DNA of 37,947 bases from NCBI GenBank assembly GCA_937944975.1, contig CALEBF010000017.1, positions 1 through 37,947 on the forward strand, read 5' to 3'. The position numbers and the translations under genes were made by a program. Positions 1 through 7,674 of the stretch are shown piece after piece (within the stretch, counting starts at the first letter, position 1; the number at the start of each line of letters is the position of its first letter). A model generated the notes under the pieces. The model ran no database searches, was not told the origin of the DNA, and saw only the letters and a list, made by a program, of their open reading frames with translations. The DNA is from an uncultured Mycoplasmatota bacterium. GTDB lineage: Bacteria > Bacillota_I > Bacilli_A > RF39 > UBA660.

Positions 1-53
1 TAACTTCATGAAATAGTCTTTTTTATTCTGTCTACTCTAAGGGGTGCATTTCA
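1..53 (-). mobile_element. Terminal 53 bp of a probable insertion sequence (left copy)
   Basis: This stretch is identical, in reverse complement, to 37893-37945 at the other end of the window. Read outward on the minus strand it begins TGAAATGCACCCC, so its 5' end is TG, as in IS3-family ends. About 50 bases in, the right-hand copy reaches an ATG where an orfA start would be expected. No transposase is inside the window, so the family is a weak inference. The element stops 13 bp from the stop codon of the metallophosphoesterase gene. Confidence 0.55.
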
Positions 54-66
54 TTAAAGAGATCTT

Positions 67-978
67 TTAATTTGTTTCTAATCGGTATAGATAGATAGAT
101 GGCCGATTGAATAAGCGATACGGATAGGAAGATGTTCCAAGCCCATTCGATATGTACAATTCAGTACCGTCGATGTTGTAATGCTCATTATAATATTCTT
201 TTGCTCCTTTTGGAGTAATTATTGCCCCAATGAGAGGCAATCTCACTTGTCCGTGGTGAGAATGTCCAGCAAGAGCCAAATCGAACTTTTCGTAATCGAT
301 ATTTTTAATATAATCTGGCTCGTGTAATAATAATATCGCATATTGATAGGAACCTTCTACACTTTGTTTTATCGTATTCATATAATCGAATGTTGGTTTC
401 ATTTTATCACTAATGTTCTTTGTGTCATTTAGATTGCTACTGACTCCGGCAATTAAAATAGGATCGTAACTATCTTTATAAATAAGTTCGTAAGTATCAT
501 TTAAATTTGTAAAACCACTATTTTTTATGACCGTTTCCCATTCCGTAAACTTTACATCGTGATTACCGGTAATTGCATATTTCCCGACGCTAGCATCTAT
601 TTTCATCAGAGCCTCAGATATATCGGTGAAATCATTTTCTTGATATTCTGTATTTTTGTCAAAGAGATCACCAGTTAATACGACAATATCTGGTTTCATT
701 TTATTTACATTTTGAACAATTTTGTTTAATTCTTCTTTATATATTGTCGTATTGTAGTGAATATCTGATAATTGCACAATTTTGAATCCATGATAGTCAC
801 TAGGGAGATTTTGATTGACGACTTTTATTTCTCGTACCTCAATTTTAGATGTAGCTATATACCTACTATATAAAATAACTCCAGCGATGAATGTAAAGAG
901 TAATAAAATAATCATGGCAATCTTTTGCCACAATGTAAATTTAGACTCTTTTTTATGTGCGTGTTTTTTCTTTGCCAT
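67..978 (-). CDS. Membrane-anchored calcineurin-like metallophosphoesterase (YkuE/YaeI type)
   Basis: This 303-aa protein has a lysine-rich cytoplasmic start, one membrane segment (about residues 18-37) and an extracytoplasmic phosphoesterase domain. The full metal-binding set is visible: SDIHYN (D72, H74), TGDLFD (D104), GNHD near 140, a histidine in LLLHEPD, and GHSHHGQ near 236. Relatives such as B. subtilis YkuE are dimetal phosphohydrolases acting at the membrane; the substrate here cannot be read from sequence. The ATG is preceded by a GGTGATC ribosome site. It lies downstream of the CPBP protease gene on the same strand but behind a terminator. The 3' end stops 13 bp from an IS end, so its own terminator may have been displaced. 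Confidence 0.88.
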   Translation of the reverse strand: MAKKKHAHKKESKFTLWQKIAMIILLLFTFIAGVILYSRYIATSKIEVREIKVVNQNLPSDYHGFKIVQLSDIHYNTTIYKEELNKIVQNVNKMKPDIVVLTGDLFDKNTEYQENDFTDISEALMKIDASVGKYAITGNHDVKFTEWETVIKNSGFTNLNDTYELIYKDSYDPILIAGVSSNLNDTKNISDKMKPTFDYMNTIKQSVEGSYQYAILLLHEPDYIKNIDYEKFDLALAGHSHHGQVRLPLIGAIITPKGAKEYYNEHYNIDGTELYISNGLGTSSYPYRLFNRPSIYLYRLETN

Positions 979-1003
979 AGGATCACCATGTTTATTTTAT
1001 CAT

Positions 1004-1029
1004 AGAATAAAAAAAAGACCAATGGTCTT
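1004..1029 (-). terminator. Intrinsic terminator after the CPBP protease gene
   Basis: AAGACC-att-GGTCTT on the minus strand, followed by a run of T. The stem begins inside the stop codon of the upstream gene. Confidence 0.8.
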
Positions 1030-1735
1030 ATCCAAATAATAGTACGAGTACTTGTAAACTCATTAAGATACCATTATGTACGAAATGAAGTCCACTACCT
1101 ACGAATACATTATTTGATTTTGTTAATACGTATGCGAATACAAATCCTGGAATACTATACGGAATTAGATATAAAATGTCTACCCATGTATTTACATTTC
1201 CAATAACGTGCATTCCGCCAAAGATAAGTCCGGATACGATGATAAATAACCAATCGGTATGAGGAAAAATATTACGAATGGAAAGTCTAAATATCAATTC
1301 TTCCATGAGTGGCGCAATCACAACAGCGGATAAATACATGTAGATAGGCATTTCACTAAAAATAGAGCGGACTAGTTCTTCGTTTCCAGCAGTACTTTGT
1401 GGTTCGATCATTAGGATGATAAGATTGCTTAACATCATGAGTCCTAGTATTAAGAACCAATATTTAAAGTATTTTTTAAAATAAGTCCTATGGTTCTTTT
1501 TTAAATCGCACCATTGTTTTTTTAGCTGATCTCTTAATAAATACATAATAATTGCTAAGGTTATTACTTCGTAGGCAAACATGTAGATTGCTTTTGTAAT
1601 GTTTGGTAACGTAGCTGTATCAATTCCTAGTAATGCGAATGGAAATACCTCTAAATAAGGTAATATGAAATATGCTAGAATGGCAAGAGTCCCAGCAATC
1701 GCAATTTTTATATCGTATTTTGAAGCTTTTGTCAT
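1028..1735 (-). CDS. CPBP-family intramembrane metalloprotease (Abi/CAAX-like)
   Basis: This is a polytopic membrane protein of 235 aa with the CPBP (PF02517) motifs: EELIFR (EExxxR), FGGMH and HFVHN. The family includes Rce1-type CAAX proteases, bacteriocin self-immunity proteins and regulated intramembrane proteases; the target here is unknown. I place the start at the ATG giving MTKASKYD, at 1735. An in-frame ATG five codons upstream (1750) sits at the predicted transcription start, and the GGAG between the two is well placed to serve the inner ATG. It is transcribed divergently from the GNAT gene. Confidence 0.85.
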   Translation of the reverse strand: MTKASKYDIKIAIAGTLAILAYFILPYLEVFPFALLGIDTATLPNITKAIYMFAYEVITLAIIMYLLRDQLKKQWCDLKKNHRTYFKKYFKYWFLILGLMMLSNLIILMIEPQSTAGNEELVRSIFSEMPIYMYLSAVVIAPLMEELIFRLSIRNIFPHTDWLFIIVSGLIFGGMHVIGNVNTWVDILYLIPYSIPGFVFAYVLTKSNNVFVGSGLHFVHNGILMSLQVLVLLFG

Positions 1736-1756
1736 TTTTATCATCTCCATGTTATT

Positions 1757-1785
1757 ATTATACCAAGTTTTCTTAAAAATGTCTT
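1757..1785 (-). promoter_or_regulatory. Sigma-A-type promoter of the CPBP gene
   Basis: On the minus strand AAGACA (1785-1780), 17 bp, then TATAAT (1762-1757). The expected start of transcription falls near 1750, which decides the downstream ATG as the start codon. Confidence 0.65.
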
Positions 1786-1822
1786 GTATAATTCATCATA
1801 TGTAAAAAATATACGTTTATGT

Positions 1823-1828
1823 TATAAT
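1823..1828 (+). promoter_or_regulatory. -10 box of the GNAT gene
   Basis: TATAAT 24 bp before the GTG start; no good -35 hexamer is visible. It lies in a short divergent intergenic region. Confidence 0.5.
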
Positions 1829-1851
1829 GTGTAGGAAGGGAGAAGATAGTT

Positions 1852-2442
1852 GTGTTATACATAAAAAGAGGGACACTAGATGATTTGGAACGTATATATC
1901 CTTTTTATGTGCAAGACTTTCCGAGAAGTGAGAGGAAACCTTATCGGATTTTAAAAAAATTGATGAACCGTAATATCGGTGAGTTACAAATATTGTACGA
2001 TGATAAAATATGGGTGGGCTATGCCTTTTTGATCGTACAGAAGAATCAAAGGGTAGTATTACTTGATTATTTAGCAATTCGTGATGGTCTGCGTGGCCGT
2101 GGATATGGTGAAACGTTGATTGCAAAATTAAAAGATTGCTATAACTATTATGAAGCATTATTTGGTGAAGTAGAGAGAGTAGAAGATTTTCTGCCTGAAT
2201 CTCTGAATCAACTTCGTGCTCGTCGCCTTCGCTTTTACGAAAGGCTAGGATTTGAACTTATGAATGATTATGTAATAAGATTATGGAACGTAAGCTATGT
2301 TCCTGTATATGTGACGACAAATAAAAAAATATCTCATCAGAAAATGGCTTCTTATATCGAATCTTTTTACGATCTATTTTATAGAACTTATTTTAAAACG
2401 GAGGAAGATTATCATCGATACGTGTCGTTTTATCATAAATAA
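1852..2442 (+). CDS. GNAT-family N-acetyltransferase
   Basis: This 196-aa protein has the acetyl-CoA pyrophosphate-binding motif A as GLRGRGYGETLI (R-G-R-G-Y-G) and a downstream FYERLGFEL segment typical of the GNAT fold. The C-terminal ~50 residues go beyond the minimal GNAT domain. It transfers an acetyl group to an amine; the acceptor cannot be predicted. The start is GTG at 1852 behind an AGGAAGGGAG ribosome site. It stands alone, with a weak promoter of its own and no clear operon partner. Confidence 0.85.
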   Translation: MLYIKRGTLDDLERIYPFYVQDFPRSERKPYRILKKLMNRNIGELQILYDDKIWVGYAFLIVQKNQRVVLLDYLAIRDGLRGRGYGETLIAKLKDCYNYYEALFGEVERVEDFLPESLNQLRARRLRFYERLGFELMNDYVIRLWNVSYVPVYVTTNKKISHQKMASYIESFYDLFYRTYFKTEEDYHRYVSFYHK

Positions 2443-2478
2443 AATTATCATACATATGATAAAAATGAGGAAAAAGCT

Positions 2479-2506
2479 TTGTTATTTTTTGAATATGTGG
2501 TATAAT
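2479..2506 (+). promoter_or_regulatory. Promoter of the rimP-nusA-infB operon
   Basis: TTGTTA (2479-2484), 16 bp, TATAAT (2501-2506), about 60 bp ahead of rimP. Confidence 0.7.
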
Positions 2507-2523
2507 ACTCGTGGAATTGCAGG

Positions 2524-2545
2524 AAGAGTGGGACATCCCACTCTT
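2524..2545 (+). promoter_or_regulatory. Hairpin in the rimP operon leader
   Basis: A perfect 10-base inverted repeat, AAGAGTGGGA-CA-TCCCACTCTT, sits between the promoter and the rimP ribosome site. Only TTTC follows, so it is not a standard terminator. It may act as an attenuator or stability element, possibly sensed by NusA. Confidence 0.6.
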
Positions 2546-2565
2546 TCATGTAGATGGAGGAATTT

Positions 2566-2820
2566 ATGGAAATTACGAAGAAAGTGGATATGCTAGTGCG
2601 CAATGTGATCGAGGAAAATGGATATCGATTAGATGAAGTGTTATATGAAAAGGAAGGTAGTATGATGTTTTTACGCCTGATTATAGATAAAGAAGGCTTT
2701 GTTGATGTCGATGATTGCGTCACTGTTAGTAAATTAGTGAACCCTATTTTAGATGAAGCGGATCCAATCGAGGAAAATTATATATTAGATGTTTGTTCGA
2801 AAGAGAAAGGTTGTGAATAA
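2566..2820 (+). CDS. rimP: Short RimP-like ribosome maturation factor (N-terminal domain only)
   Basis: RimP helps assemble the 30S subunit, and its gene normally sits directly before nusA, as here. The 84 residues match the RimP N-terminal domain, for example LRLIIDKEGFVDVDDCVTVS. The protein ends at YILDVCSKEKGCE, where family members continue with an LEVSSPG-type strand and a roughly 70-residue SH3-like C-terminal domain. nusA starts one base after the stop, so no room is left for that domain. An upstream in-frame ATG (2554) overlaps the ribosome site GGAGG (2557-2561), so I start at 2566. Confidence 0.78.
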   Translation: MEITKKVDMLVRNVIEENGYRLDEVLYEKEGSMMFLRLIIDKEGFVDVDDCVTVSKLVNPILDEADPIEENYILDVCSKEKGCE

Positions 2821-2821
2821 G

Positions 2822-4021
2822 ATGGATGCTAAAGCATTTAAGAAAGCAGTAGATTTATTAGTAAAAGAAAAGGGAATTGACGAAAAAATAATATATGATG
2901 CAATGGAGTTAGCACTTACTTCAGCATATAAGAAGAACTATAATTCTCTTTCTAATGTTAGAGTAAATATCGATCCTGAATCAGGAGAAATCCACGTATA
3001 TTCTTATAAAACAGTTGTAAATGATCCAGATGAGTATGGACTAATCAATGGGAAGGAAATCGATGAGTGGTATGATGCACATGACGAAGATGCAGAGGAA
3101 GAACCACAGTTAGATGAAGATGGAAATCCAATTGTAGAGGAACCACCAAAAGAAATTAAGTTTGATGAACGAATTCATTTGACTTTAGCACAAGCACAGA
3201 AACTTGTTCCAGGAATTGAAATTGGAGAAACGATCGAAGAAGAAGTCACACCAAAGGATTTTGGTCGCGTGGCCGCTTCTACGGCAAAACAAGTAGTTGT
3301 TCAAAAAATTCGTGAAGCTGAGAGAAATAATATTATCGAAGAATTTAACGATAAGCAAGACGAAATGGTTACAGGAACTGTAGCAATGGAAGATGTTCGT
3401 AATTACTATATCGACTTAGGGAAAACACAAGGAATTTTACCGAAGTCAGAGATTATTCCAGGTGAGACAGTAAAAATGGGATCTAGTATTAAAGTATATA
3501 TTACAAAAGTTGAGAATAATACGAAAGGACCACTTATTTTATTATCTAGAAGTCACTATGGATTTGTGAAGAGATTATTCGAGTTAGAAATTCCAGAGAT
3601 TCAGGAAGGAATCATTCTCGTTCATAGTGTTGCTCGTGAGGCTGGAGTTAGAACGAAGATTGCAGTTTCTAGCGAGCTTGCAAACGTCGATCCAGTAGGA
3701 TCATGTATCGGAGAACATGGAAGTAGAATCAATCGCATTATTAGCGAATTAAATGGTGAGAAGATCGATGTGATTCCATACGATAACGATGATATGAAAT
3801 TTATCGAAGCAGCACTCAGTCCTGCAAAAAATGTACATGTTTTAATTACTGATGAAAAGAAAAGAGAGGCAATTGTCATTGTCGATAATGACAACTTGTC
3901 TTTGGCAATTGGAAAACGTGGATTAAATGTTAGGTTAGCAGCGCGTTTAACAAAATATAAAATTGATGTGAAGACATACGAACAAGCAAGAGAAATGGGA
4001 ATTAATTTAATCGAAGGGTAA
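2822..4021 (+). CDS. nusA: Transcription termination/antitermination factor NusA
   Basis: This 399-aa protein binds RNA polymerase and nascent RNA to modulate pausing, termination and antitermination. The order is N-terminal polymerase-binding domain, S1 domain (MVTGTVAMEDVRNYYIDLG), KH1 (GSCIGEHGSRINRI) and KH2 (LAIGKRGLNVRLAARL). There is no C-terminal acidic repeat, as in most Firmicutes. The N-terminal domain carries an unusual acidic insertion around residues 85-115 (rich in D and E, with PIVEEPP), making it longer than the 371-aa B. subtilis protein. I chose ATG 2822 (MDAKAFKKA) over the upstream ATG 2789 because family members begin there and AAAGG lies ahead of it. Confidence 0.96.
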   Translation: MDAKAFKKAVDLLVKEKGIDEKIIYDAMELALTSAYKKNYNSLSNVRVNIDPESGEIHVYSYKTVVNDPDEYGLINGKEIDEWYDAHDEDAEEEPQLDEDGNPIVEEPPKEIKFDERIHLTLAQAQKLVPGIEIGETIEEEVTPKDFGRVAASTAKQVVVQKIREAERNNIIEEFNDKQDEMVTGTVAMEDVRNYYIDLGKTQGILPKSEIIPGETVKMGSSIKVYITKVENNTKGPLILLSRSHYGFVKRLFELEIPEIQEGIILVHSVAREAGVRTKIAVSSELANVDPVGSCIGEHGSRINRIISELNGEKIDVIPYDNDDMKFIEAALSPAKNVHVLITDEKKREAIVIVDNDNLSLAIGKRGLNVRLAARLTKYKIDVKTYEQAREMGINLIEG

Positions 4022-4026
4022 ATTTT

Positions 4027-4287
4027 ATGAAAGTAAAAAAGATACCGATGAGAACGTGTGTCGTCACACATGAAAAATTGCCAAAACAGGAACTGATTCG
4101 TGTTGTTCGTACACCAGAAGGAAATGTCGTAATCGATACGACAGGTAGAACGAATGGACGAGGAGCATATTTAAAAAAAGATTTAAGTGTGTTTGAAAAA
4201 GCAAAAAAGTCAGGAGTGTTAAGTAGACATTTAGAAGTAAATGTCCCAGACGAAATATTTGAGTCGTTAAAAGATTTTGTAAAATAA
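4027..4287 (+). CDS. rnpM: RNase P modulator RnpM (YlxR, DUF448)
   Basis: This 86-aa protein has the YlxR signature: PMRTCVVTHEKLPKQELIRV near the start and GRTNGRGAYL in the middle. The family is a small RNA-binding fold encoded between nusA and infB; the B. subtilis member modulates RNase P. The ribosome site GAAGGG overlaps the nusA stop codon region, so translation is likely coupled. The L7Ae-like ylxQ gene that usually follows is absent; infB comes next after 19 bp. Confidence 0.93.
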   Translation: MKVKKIPMRTCVVTHEKLPKQELIRVVRTPEGNVVIDTTGRTNGRGAYLKKDLSVFEKAKKSGVLSRHLEVNVPDEIFESLKDFVK

Positions 4288-4306
4288 AAAGAAAGAGGTG
4301 ATATTT

Positions 4307-6430
4307 ATGATGAGTGTGCTAGAGTATGCAGAAGATATCAATAAAACAGTAGATGAAGTATTAAAAGCTTGTAAAGCACTCGGAATAGAGGTAGAGAATG
4401 AAGATGATTTACTGGATGAAGATGCGATCGTAGAACTAGATAATACGATCAATTCAGAAATGGTAGAGGAAGACAAAACAGAGGAAGAAGCTTTAGAAGA
4501 TCTCGTAGAAGATATTATCGAACAAGAAAAAATCGAGGTAGATAATACAATCAAGAAGCAAAAACTAAAAAAGAGAGTCGATAAAAAACCAGCATTCGCC
4601 GGAAGTAAAAAAGATTTAGCCAATAAGAGAAAACAAATGTATAAACATAAAGAGAAGCTTGTTTCTAATGCACCGGTCAATGACGATCATATTGTTTTCT
4701 ACAAAGAAAATATGACGATTAAAGATTTAGCAGATGCATTACATGTACCAGCTGCAGAATTGATAAAAAAATTATTTGTTCTGGGCGTTATGTGTAATAT
4801 TAATACACCTATTTCTTATGAAAATGCAGAGGTGCTTATCTTAGATTACGATAAAGAACTGAAAAGAGAAGAAACAGCGGATGTTACAAACTTTGAAGAG
4901 TTTGAAATTACAGACCGTGAGGAAGATTTAGTAGAACGTGCACCGGTTGTTACGATCATGGGACATGTCGATCACGGTAAGACAACGCTTTTAGATACGA
5001 TACGTAAGACGAATGTCGCAAGTGGAGAAGCTGGTGGAATTACACAAGCAATTAGTGCTTATCAAGTAGAACATGCAGGGAAGCCAATTACTTTTATCGA
5101 TACACCAGGGCATGCGGCTTTTACAGAAATGCGTGCACGTGGAGCATCGATTACAGATATTATCATCATTATTATTGCAGCAGATGATGGTGTTATGCCA
5201 CAGACAAAAGAAGCAATCGACCATGCGAAAGCAGCAGGAGTACCAATTATTGTCGCAATTAATAAAATGGATAAACCTGGTGCGAATCCAGAAAGAATTA
5301 TGACTGAATTAACAGAGTATGGACTTACACCAGAAGAATGGGGTGGAGATACTCTATATAATAAGATCGTAGCGTCTACAGGTGATGGAATCGGAGAATT
5401 ATTAGATAACATTCTACTTGTTGCAGATATGCAAAACTATCGTGCAAATCCAAGCCGATATGCAAGTGGAACAGTTGTAGAATCAAGATTAGATAAACAT
5501 CTAGGACCCGTTGTTACGATGTTGATTCAAAACGGAACACTTCGTTTAGGAGATCCAATCGTCGTTGGAACTGCGTATGGAAAGGTTCGTTCATTGAAAA
5601 ATGATTCTGGTGCAGAAATTATGGAAGCTGGACCTTCTAAACCAGTAACAATTACAGGGTTAAATGATGTTCCAAGTGCTGGAGATAAATTTATGGCATT
5701 TGAAACTGAGAAACAAGCTCGTAGTATTGGAGAACAACGAAAAGAACAAGCAAAAACAAAATCTAGAAGTGAGAAAACTGCGATGAGTTTAGATGATTTA
5801 TTTTCAAAGATTCAAGAAGGAGTCAAAGAAATTAATGTGATCATCAAAGCTGATGTCAACGGAAGTAGCGAAGCAGTTAAAAACTCTCTAGAAAAATTAG
5901 AAGTAGAAGACGTCCGTGTAAAAGTTATTCGCAGTAGTGTAGGTTCTATTACAGAAAGTGATGTTGTCCTTGCTAAGGCAAGCAATGCCATTATCATTGG
6001 ATTTAATGTTCGCCCAAGCAACGAGATTAAAGACTCTGCGAAAGAAAATGGCGTTGAAATTCGCCTTTACAATATCATCTATAAAGCTGTAGAGGAAATG
6101 GAAGCTGCTATGAAAGGTCTTCTAGAGCCTGAATATGAAGAAAAAGTAACTGGAACTGCTGAAGTTCGTCAATTGTTTAAATTCTCTAAAGTTGGAACAA
6201 TTGCTGGATGTTATGTCAGTGATGGTGTTATTAAAAGAGAAGCAAAGGCTCGTATTATCCGAGACGGAATTGTCATTTACGATGGAAATATCAATTCCGT
6301 ACAGCGTGAAAAAGATTCTGTCCGCGAGGTAAAGAAAGGATTAGAATGTGGAATCACGATTGAAAATTATAGTGATATTAAAGTAGGAGACGTTATTGAG
6401 TGCTATGAAATGGTAGAAATAGAAAGATAA
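4307..6430 (+). CDS. infB: Translation initiation factor IF-2
   Basis: This GTPase of about 707 aa delivers initiator tRNA to the 30S subunit and promotes subunit joining. The N-terminal region is short and highly charged. A second small domain (MTIKDLADALHVPAAELIKKL) follows, then the G domain with GHVDHGKTT (G1), DTPGHAAF (G3) and NKMD (G4), then domains II-IV ending VGDVIECYEMVEIER. The ribosome site AGAGGTG (4294-4300) serves ATG 4307 or the adjacent ATG 4310. An apparent GTG start at 4298 is part of that site. A terminator follows directly. Confidence 0.97.
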   Translation: MMSVLEYAEDINKTVDEVLKACKALGIEVENEDDLLDEDAIVELDNTINSEMVEEDKTEEEALEDLVEDIIEQEKIEVDNTIKKQKLKKRVDKKPAFAGSKKDLANKRKQMYKHKEKLVSNAPVNDDHIVFYKENMTIKDLADALHVPAAELIKKLFVLGVMCNINTPISYENAEVLILDYDKELKREETADVTNFEEFEITDREEDLVERAPVVTIMGHVDHGKTTLLDTIRKTNVASGEAGGITQAISAYQVEHAGKPITFIDTPGHAAFTEMRARGASITDIIIIIIAADDGVMPQTKEAIDHAKAAGVPIIVAINKMDKPGANPERIMTELTEYGLTPEEWGGDTLYNKIVASTGDGIGELLDNILLVADMQNYRANPSRYASGTVVESRLDKHLGPVVTMLIQNGTLRLGDPIVVGTAYGKVRSLKNDSGAEIMEAGPSKPVTITGLNDVPSAGDKFMAFETEKQARSIGEQRKEQAKTKSRSEKTAMSLDDLFSKIQEGVKEINVIIKADVNGSSEAVKNSLEKLEVEDVRVKVIRSSVGSITESDVVLAKASNAIIIGFNVRPSNEIKDSAKENGVEIRLYNIIYKAVEEMEAAMKGLLEPEYEEKVTGTAEVRQLFKFSKVGTIAGCYVSDGVIKREAKARIIRDGIVIYDGNINSVQREKDSVREVKKGLECGITIENYSDIKVGDVIECYEMVEIER

Positions 6431-6456
6431 CTATATGACTTCATATAGTTTTTTTC
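6430..6456 (+). terminator. Terminator after infB
   Basis: ACTATATG-actt-CATATAGT followed by seven T. The stem begins with the last base of the infB stop codon. Confidence 0.85.
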
Positions 6457-6465
6457 TTTTCATCA

Positions 6466-6474
6466 TGATATAAT
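6466..6474 (+). promoter_or_regulatory. Extended -10 promoter of rbfA
   Basis: TGATATAAT (TGn plus TATAAT at 6469-6474), 16 bp before rbfA and just past the infB terminator. rbfA therefore has its own start as well as read-through. Confidence 0.6.
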
Positions 6475-6490
6475 AAAATAGGTGATAAAA

Positions 6491-6838
6491 ATGAGTGTAA
6501 AAATAGAACGAATAGCAAGTATGCTAGAAAAAGAAATTAGTTACATTTTGATGACAGAGGTAAAAGATCCAGATATTAAGTTTGTAACAGTCACAAACGT
6601 AAAATTAGCAAGTGACTTAGGATATGCGAAAGTTTATGTAACAGTATTAGACCAAAGTAAAAAGGATGAAACCTTACGATCTTTAAAAGCAGCACGTGGA
6701 TTTATTCGTAGAGAGCTTGCAAATCGTGTAGAGATTCGACATATTCCAGAGCTTGATTTTGTCTATGATGAATCAATCGAGTATGGAAAGAAAATAGAAG
6801 ATATCATCGAAGAAATTCATAAAGAAGAGCAAGAATAA
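6491..6838 (+). CDS. rbfA: Ribosome-binding factor A
   Basis: This 115-aa KH-type protein binds the 30S precursor and helps 16S rRNA 5'-end maturation. Family hallmarks are the start MSVKIERIASMLEKEISYIL, DPDIKFVTVTNVKLASDLGYAKVYVT, and the C-terminal LDFVYDESIEYGKKIEDI. The GTG at 6482 lies in the ribosome site GGTGATAAAA, so I start at ATG 6491. It follows infB as usual but behind a terminator. truB, the frequent next gene, is not here. Confidence 0.95.
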   Translation: MSVKIERIASMLEKEISYILMTEVKDPDIKFVTVTNVKLASDLGYAKVYVTVLDQSKKDETLRSLKAARGFIRRELANRVEIRHIPELDFVYDESIEYGKKIEDIIEEIHKEEQE

Positions 6839-6860
6839 GAGTGTGAAAAAGCACTCTTTT
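6837..6860 (+). terminator. Terminator after rbfA
   Basis: AAGAGTG-tgaaaaag-CACTCTT followed by TTCT. The U-run is short. The stem overlaps the stop codon. Confidence 0.7.
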
Positions 6861-6863
6861 CTA

Positions 6864-6892
6864 TTGACTTTATTTCAATCATTCTGTATGAT
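6864..6892 (+). promoter_or_regulatory. Promoter of the 153-aa unknown gene
   Basis: TTGACT (6864-6869), exactly 17 bp, TATGAT (6887-6892). Confidence 0.7.
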
Positions 6893-6917
6893 ATATTCTT
6901 TGCGGAAGGAGAATATT

Positions 6918-7379
6918 ATGGGAGTTTGTTTATTAGGATATAAAGGAAAAGATTTAGAAAAAGTAAAAGATTGGGATGGATTTGTTAGTCCTGATGGTGA
7001 GTTTTTAAAGGTGACAGAAAGAGGAAATATGGAAGCAGTTCATGATGAATTTGCAGAGATTTATGCACTGAATAAATTAAATAAAAATTTGGACAAAGAA
7101 TATGAAAGAATTCAACAAAATAATCCTAACTATCGTTCGATTCGACTTGGTTATAAAGATATTCTGATCCATTGTTTAGGATATGTTAATATGGAAAGAC
7201 TTAGCGATCATTTGTTAATAGAAGTACCTGATCCAAGTATCAATGGGCATAAAGTAACAGATGCACAATTTGATACACTCGCACGTCTTGTAAGGATAAA
7301 TGGTGATGATGAGAGAGATTTAATGCAAGTTTTTAAATATGAACGTAAGATGGGAGAAGGGTATCAATACAGAAGATAA
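6918..7379 (+). CDS. Conserved-looking protein of unknown function (153 aa)
   Basis: I do not recognise this family. The product is soluble, with no signal peptide or membrane segment. Visible landmarks are DGFVSPDGEFLKV near the start, a histidine in AVHDEFAEIYALNKL, a central NYRSIRLGYKDILIHCLG, and a C-terminal VTDAQFDTLARLVRINGDD. The last resembles a helical recognition segment but is not diagnostic. The ATG at 6918 has a strong GGAAGGAGA site; an ORF extension back to 6843 runs through the promoter and terminator and is rejected. It has its own sigma-A-type promoter and stands between rbfA and the T-box leader. Confidence 0.75.
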   Translation: MGVCLLGYKGKDLEKVKDWDGFVSPDGEFLKVTERGNMEAVHDEFAEIYALNKLNKNLDKEYERIQQNNPNYRSIRLGYKDILIHCLGYVNMERLSDHLLIEVPDPSINGHKVTDAQFDTLARLVRINGDDERDLMQVFKYERKMGEGYQYRR

Positions 7380-7418
7380 TCATTTGCAATATCGTACGTA
7401 TTTGAATCGCATGGTATA

Positions 7419-7446
7419 TTGACAACTTAATAGAGTGTGTTATAAT
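7419..7446 (+). promoter_or_regulatory. Promoter of the T-box/deoC/tyrS transcript
   Basis: TTGACA (7419-7424), 16 bp, TATAAT (7441-7446). This is a strong consensus promoter just before the T-box stem I. Confidence 0.8.
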
Positions 7447-7455
7447 AGATTTATC

Positions 7456-7656
7456 ATTTCACTGAGAAGAATATTAGTAGTGATCTGATTGGTAACGAGA
7501 AAGTAAGTGGGAGATGAAAACTTACCAAGATCAGAAAGTGAATTACCTATTTGGAGTGAAATCGTGTTTTCGCGTTAAGAAAAGAGAGCATAAAGTTATT
7601 TATGAAGTAAGGTGGTACCGCGAGCAATCGTCCTTACATCATAGATAGCTTTTTTA
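7456..7656 (+). ncRNA. Tyrosine-specific T-box riboswitch
   Basis: The T-box core AAGGTGGTACCGCG is at 7609-7622. Stem I closes with ATTTCACT (7456-7463) against AGTGAAAT (7555-7562). Its upper helix is TGATC...TTGGTAA against TTACCAA-GATCA. The loop-E AGTA is on the 5' side, and the 3' side reads GAA-T-TAC (7540-7546), placing TAC (Tyr) as specifier. The antiterminator helix is GTAAGG (7607-7612) with CCTTAC (7632-7637). A longer hairpin, 7594-7612 with 7632-7650, ends in T6 (7650-7655) and fits the terminator. Uncharged tRNA-Tyr should switch on deoC and tyrS, agreeing with the downstream synthetase. Confidence 0.93.
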
Positions 7657-7674
7657 TTTAGAAAGAGGGAAAAT

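Noticed and set aside
85..101. Tetranucleotide repeat (tagatagatagatg) in the phosphoesterase gene
   Set aside because: Only about three units and it encodes ordinary residues near the C-terminus; too short to call a contingency locus.
2524..2545. Intrinsic terminator before rimP
   Set aside because: The stem is strong but the following bases are TTTCATG, too few U for termination; kept only as a leader hairpin.
2789..2821. In-frame ATG upstream of nusA adding MFVRKRKVVNK
   Set aside because: It overlaps rimP and lacks a ribosome site; NusA proteins begin at the MDAKAFKKA-like sequence.
5155..5185. ATT/ATC-rich repeat in infB
   Set aside because: It encodes the conserved run of isoleucines after G3 in the IF-2 G domain.
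7456..7656. Possible tRNA gene in the structured region before deoC
   Set aside because: The conserved T-box core and specifier explain the structure; no tRNA cloverleaf or CCA end fits.
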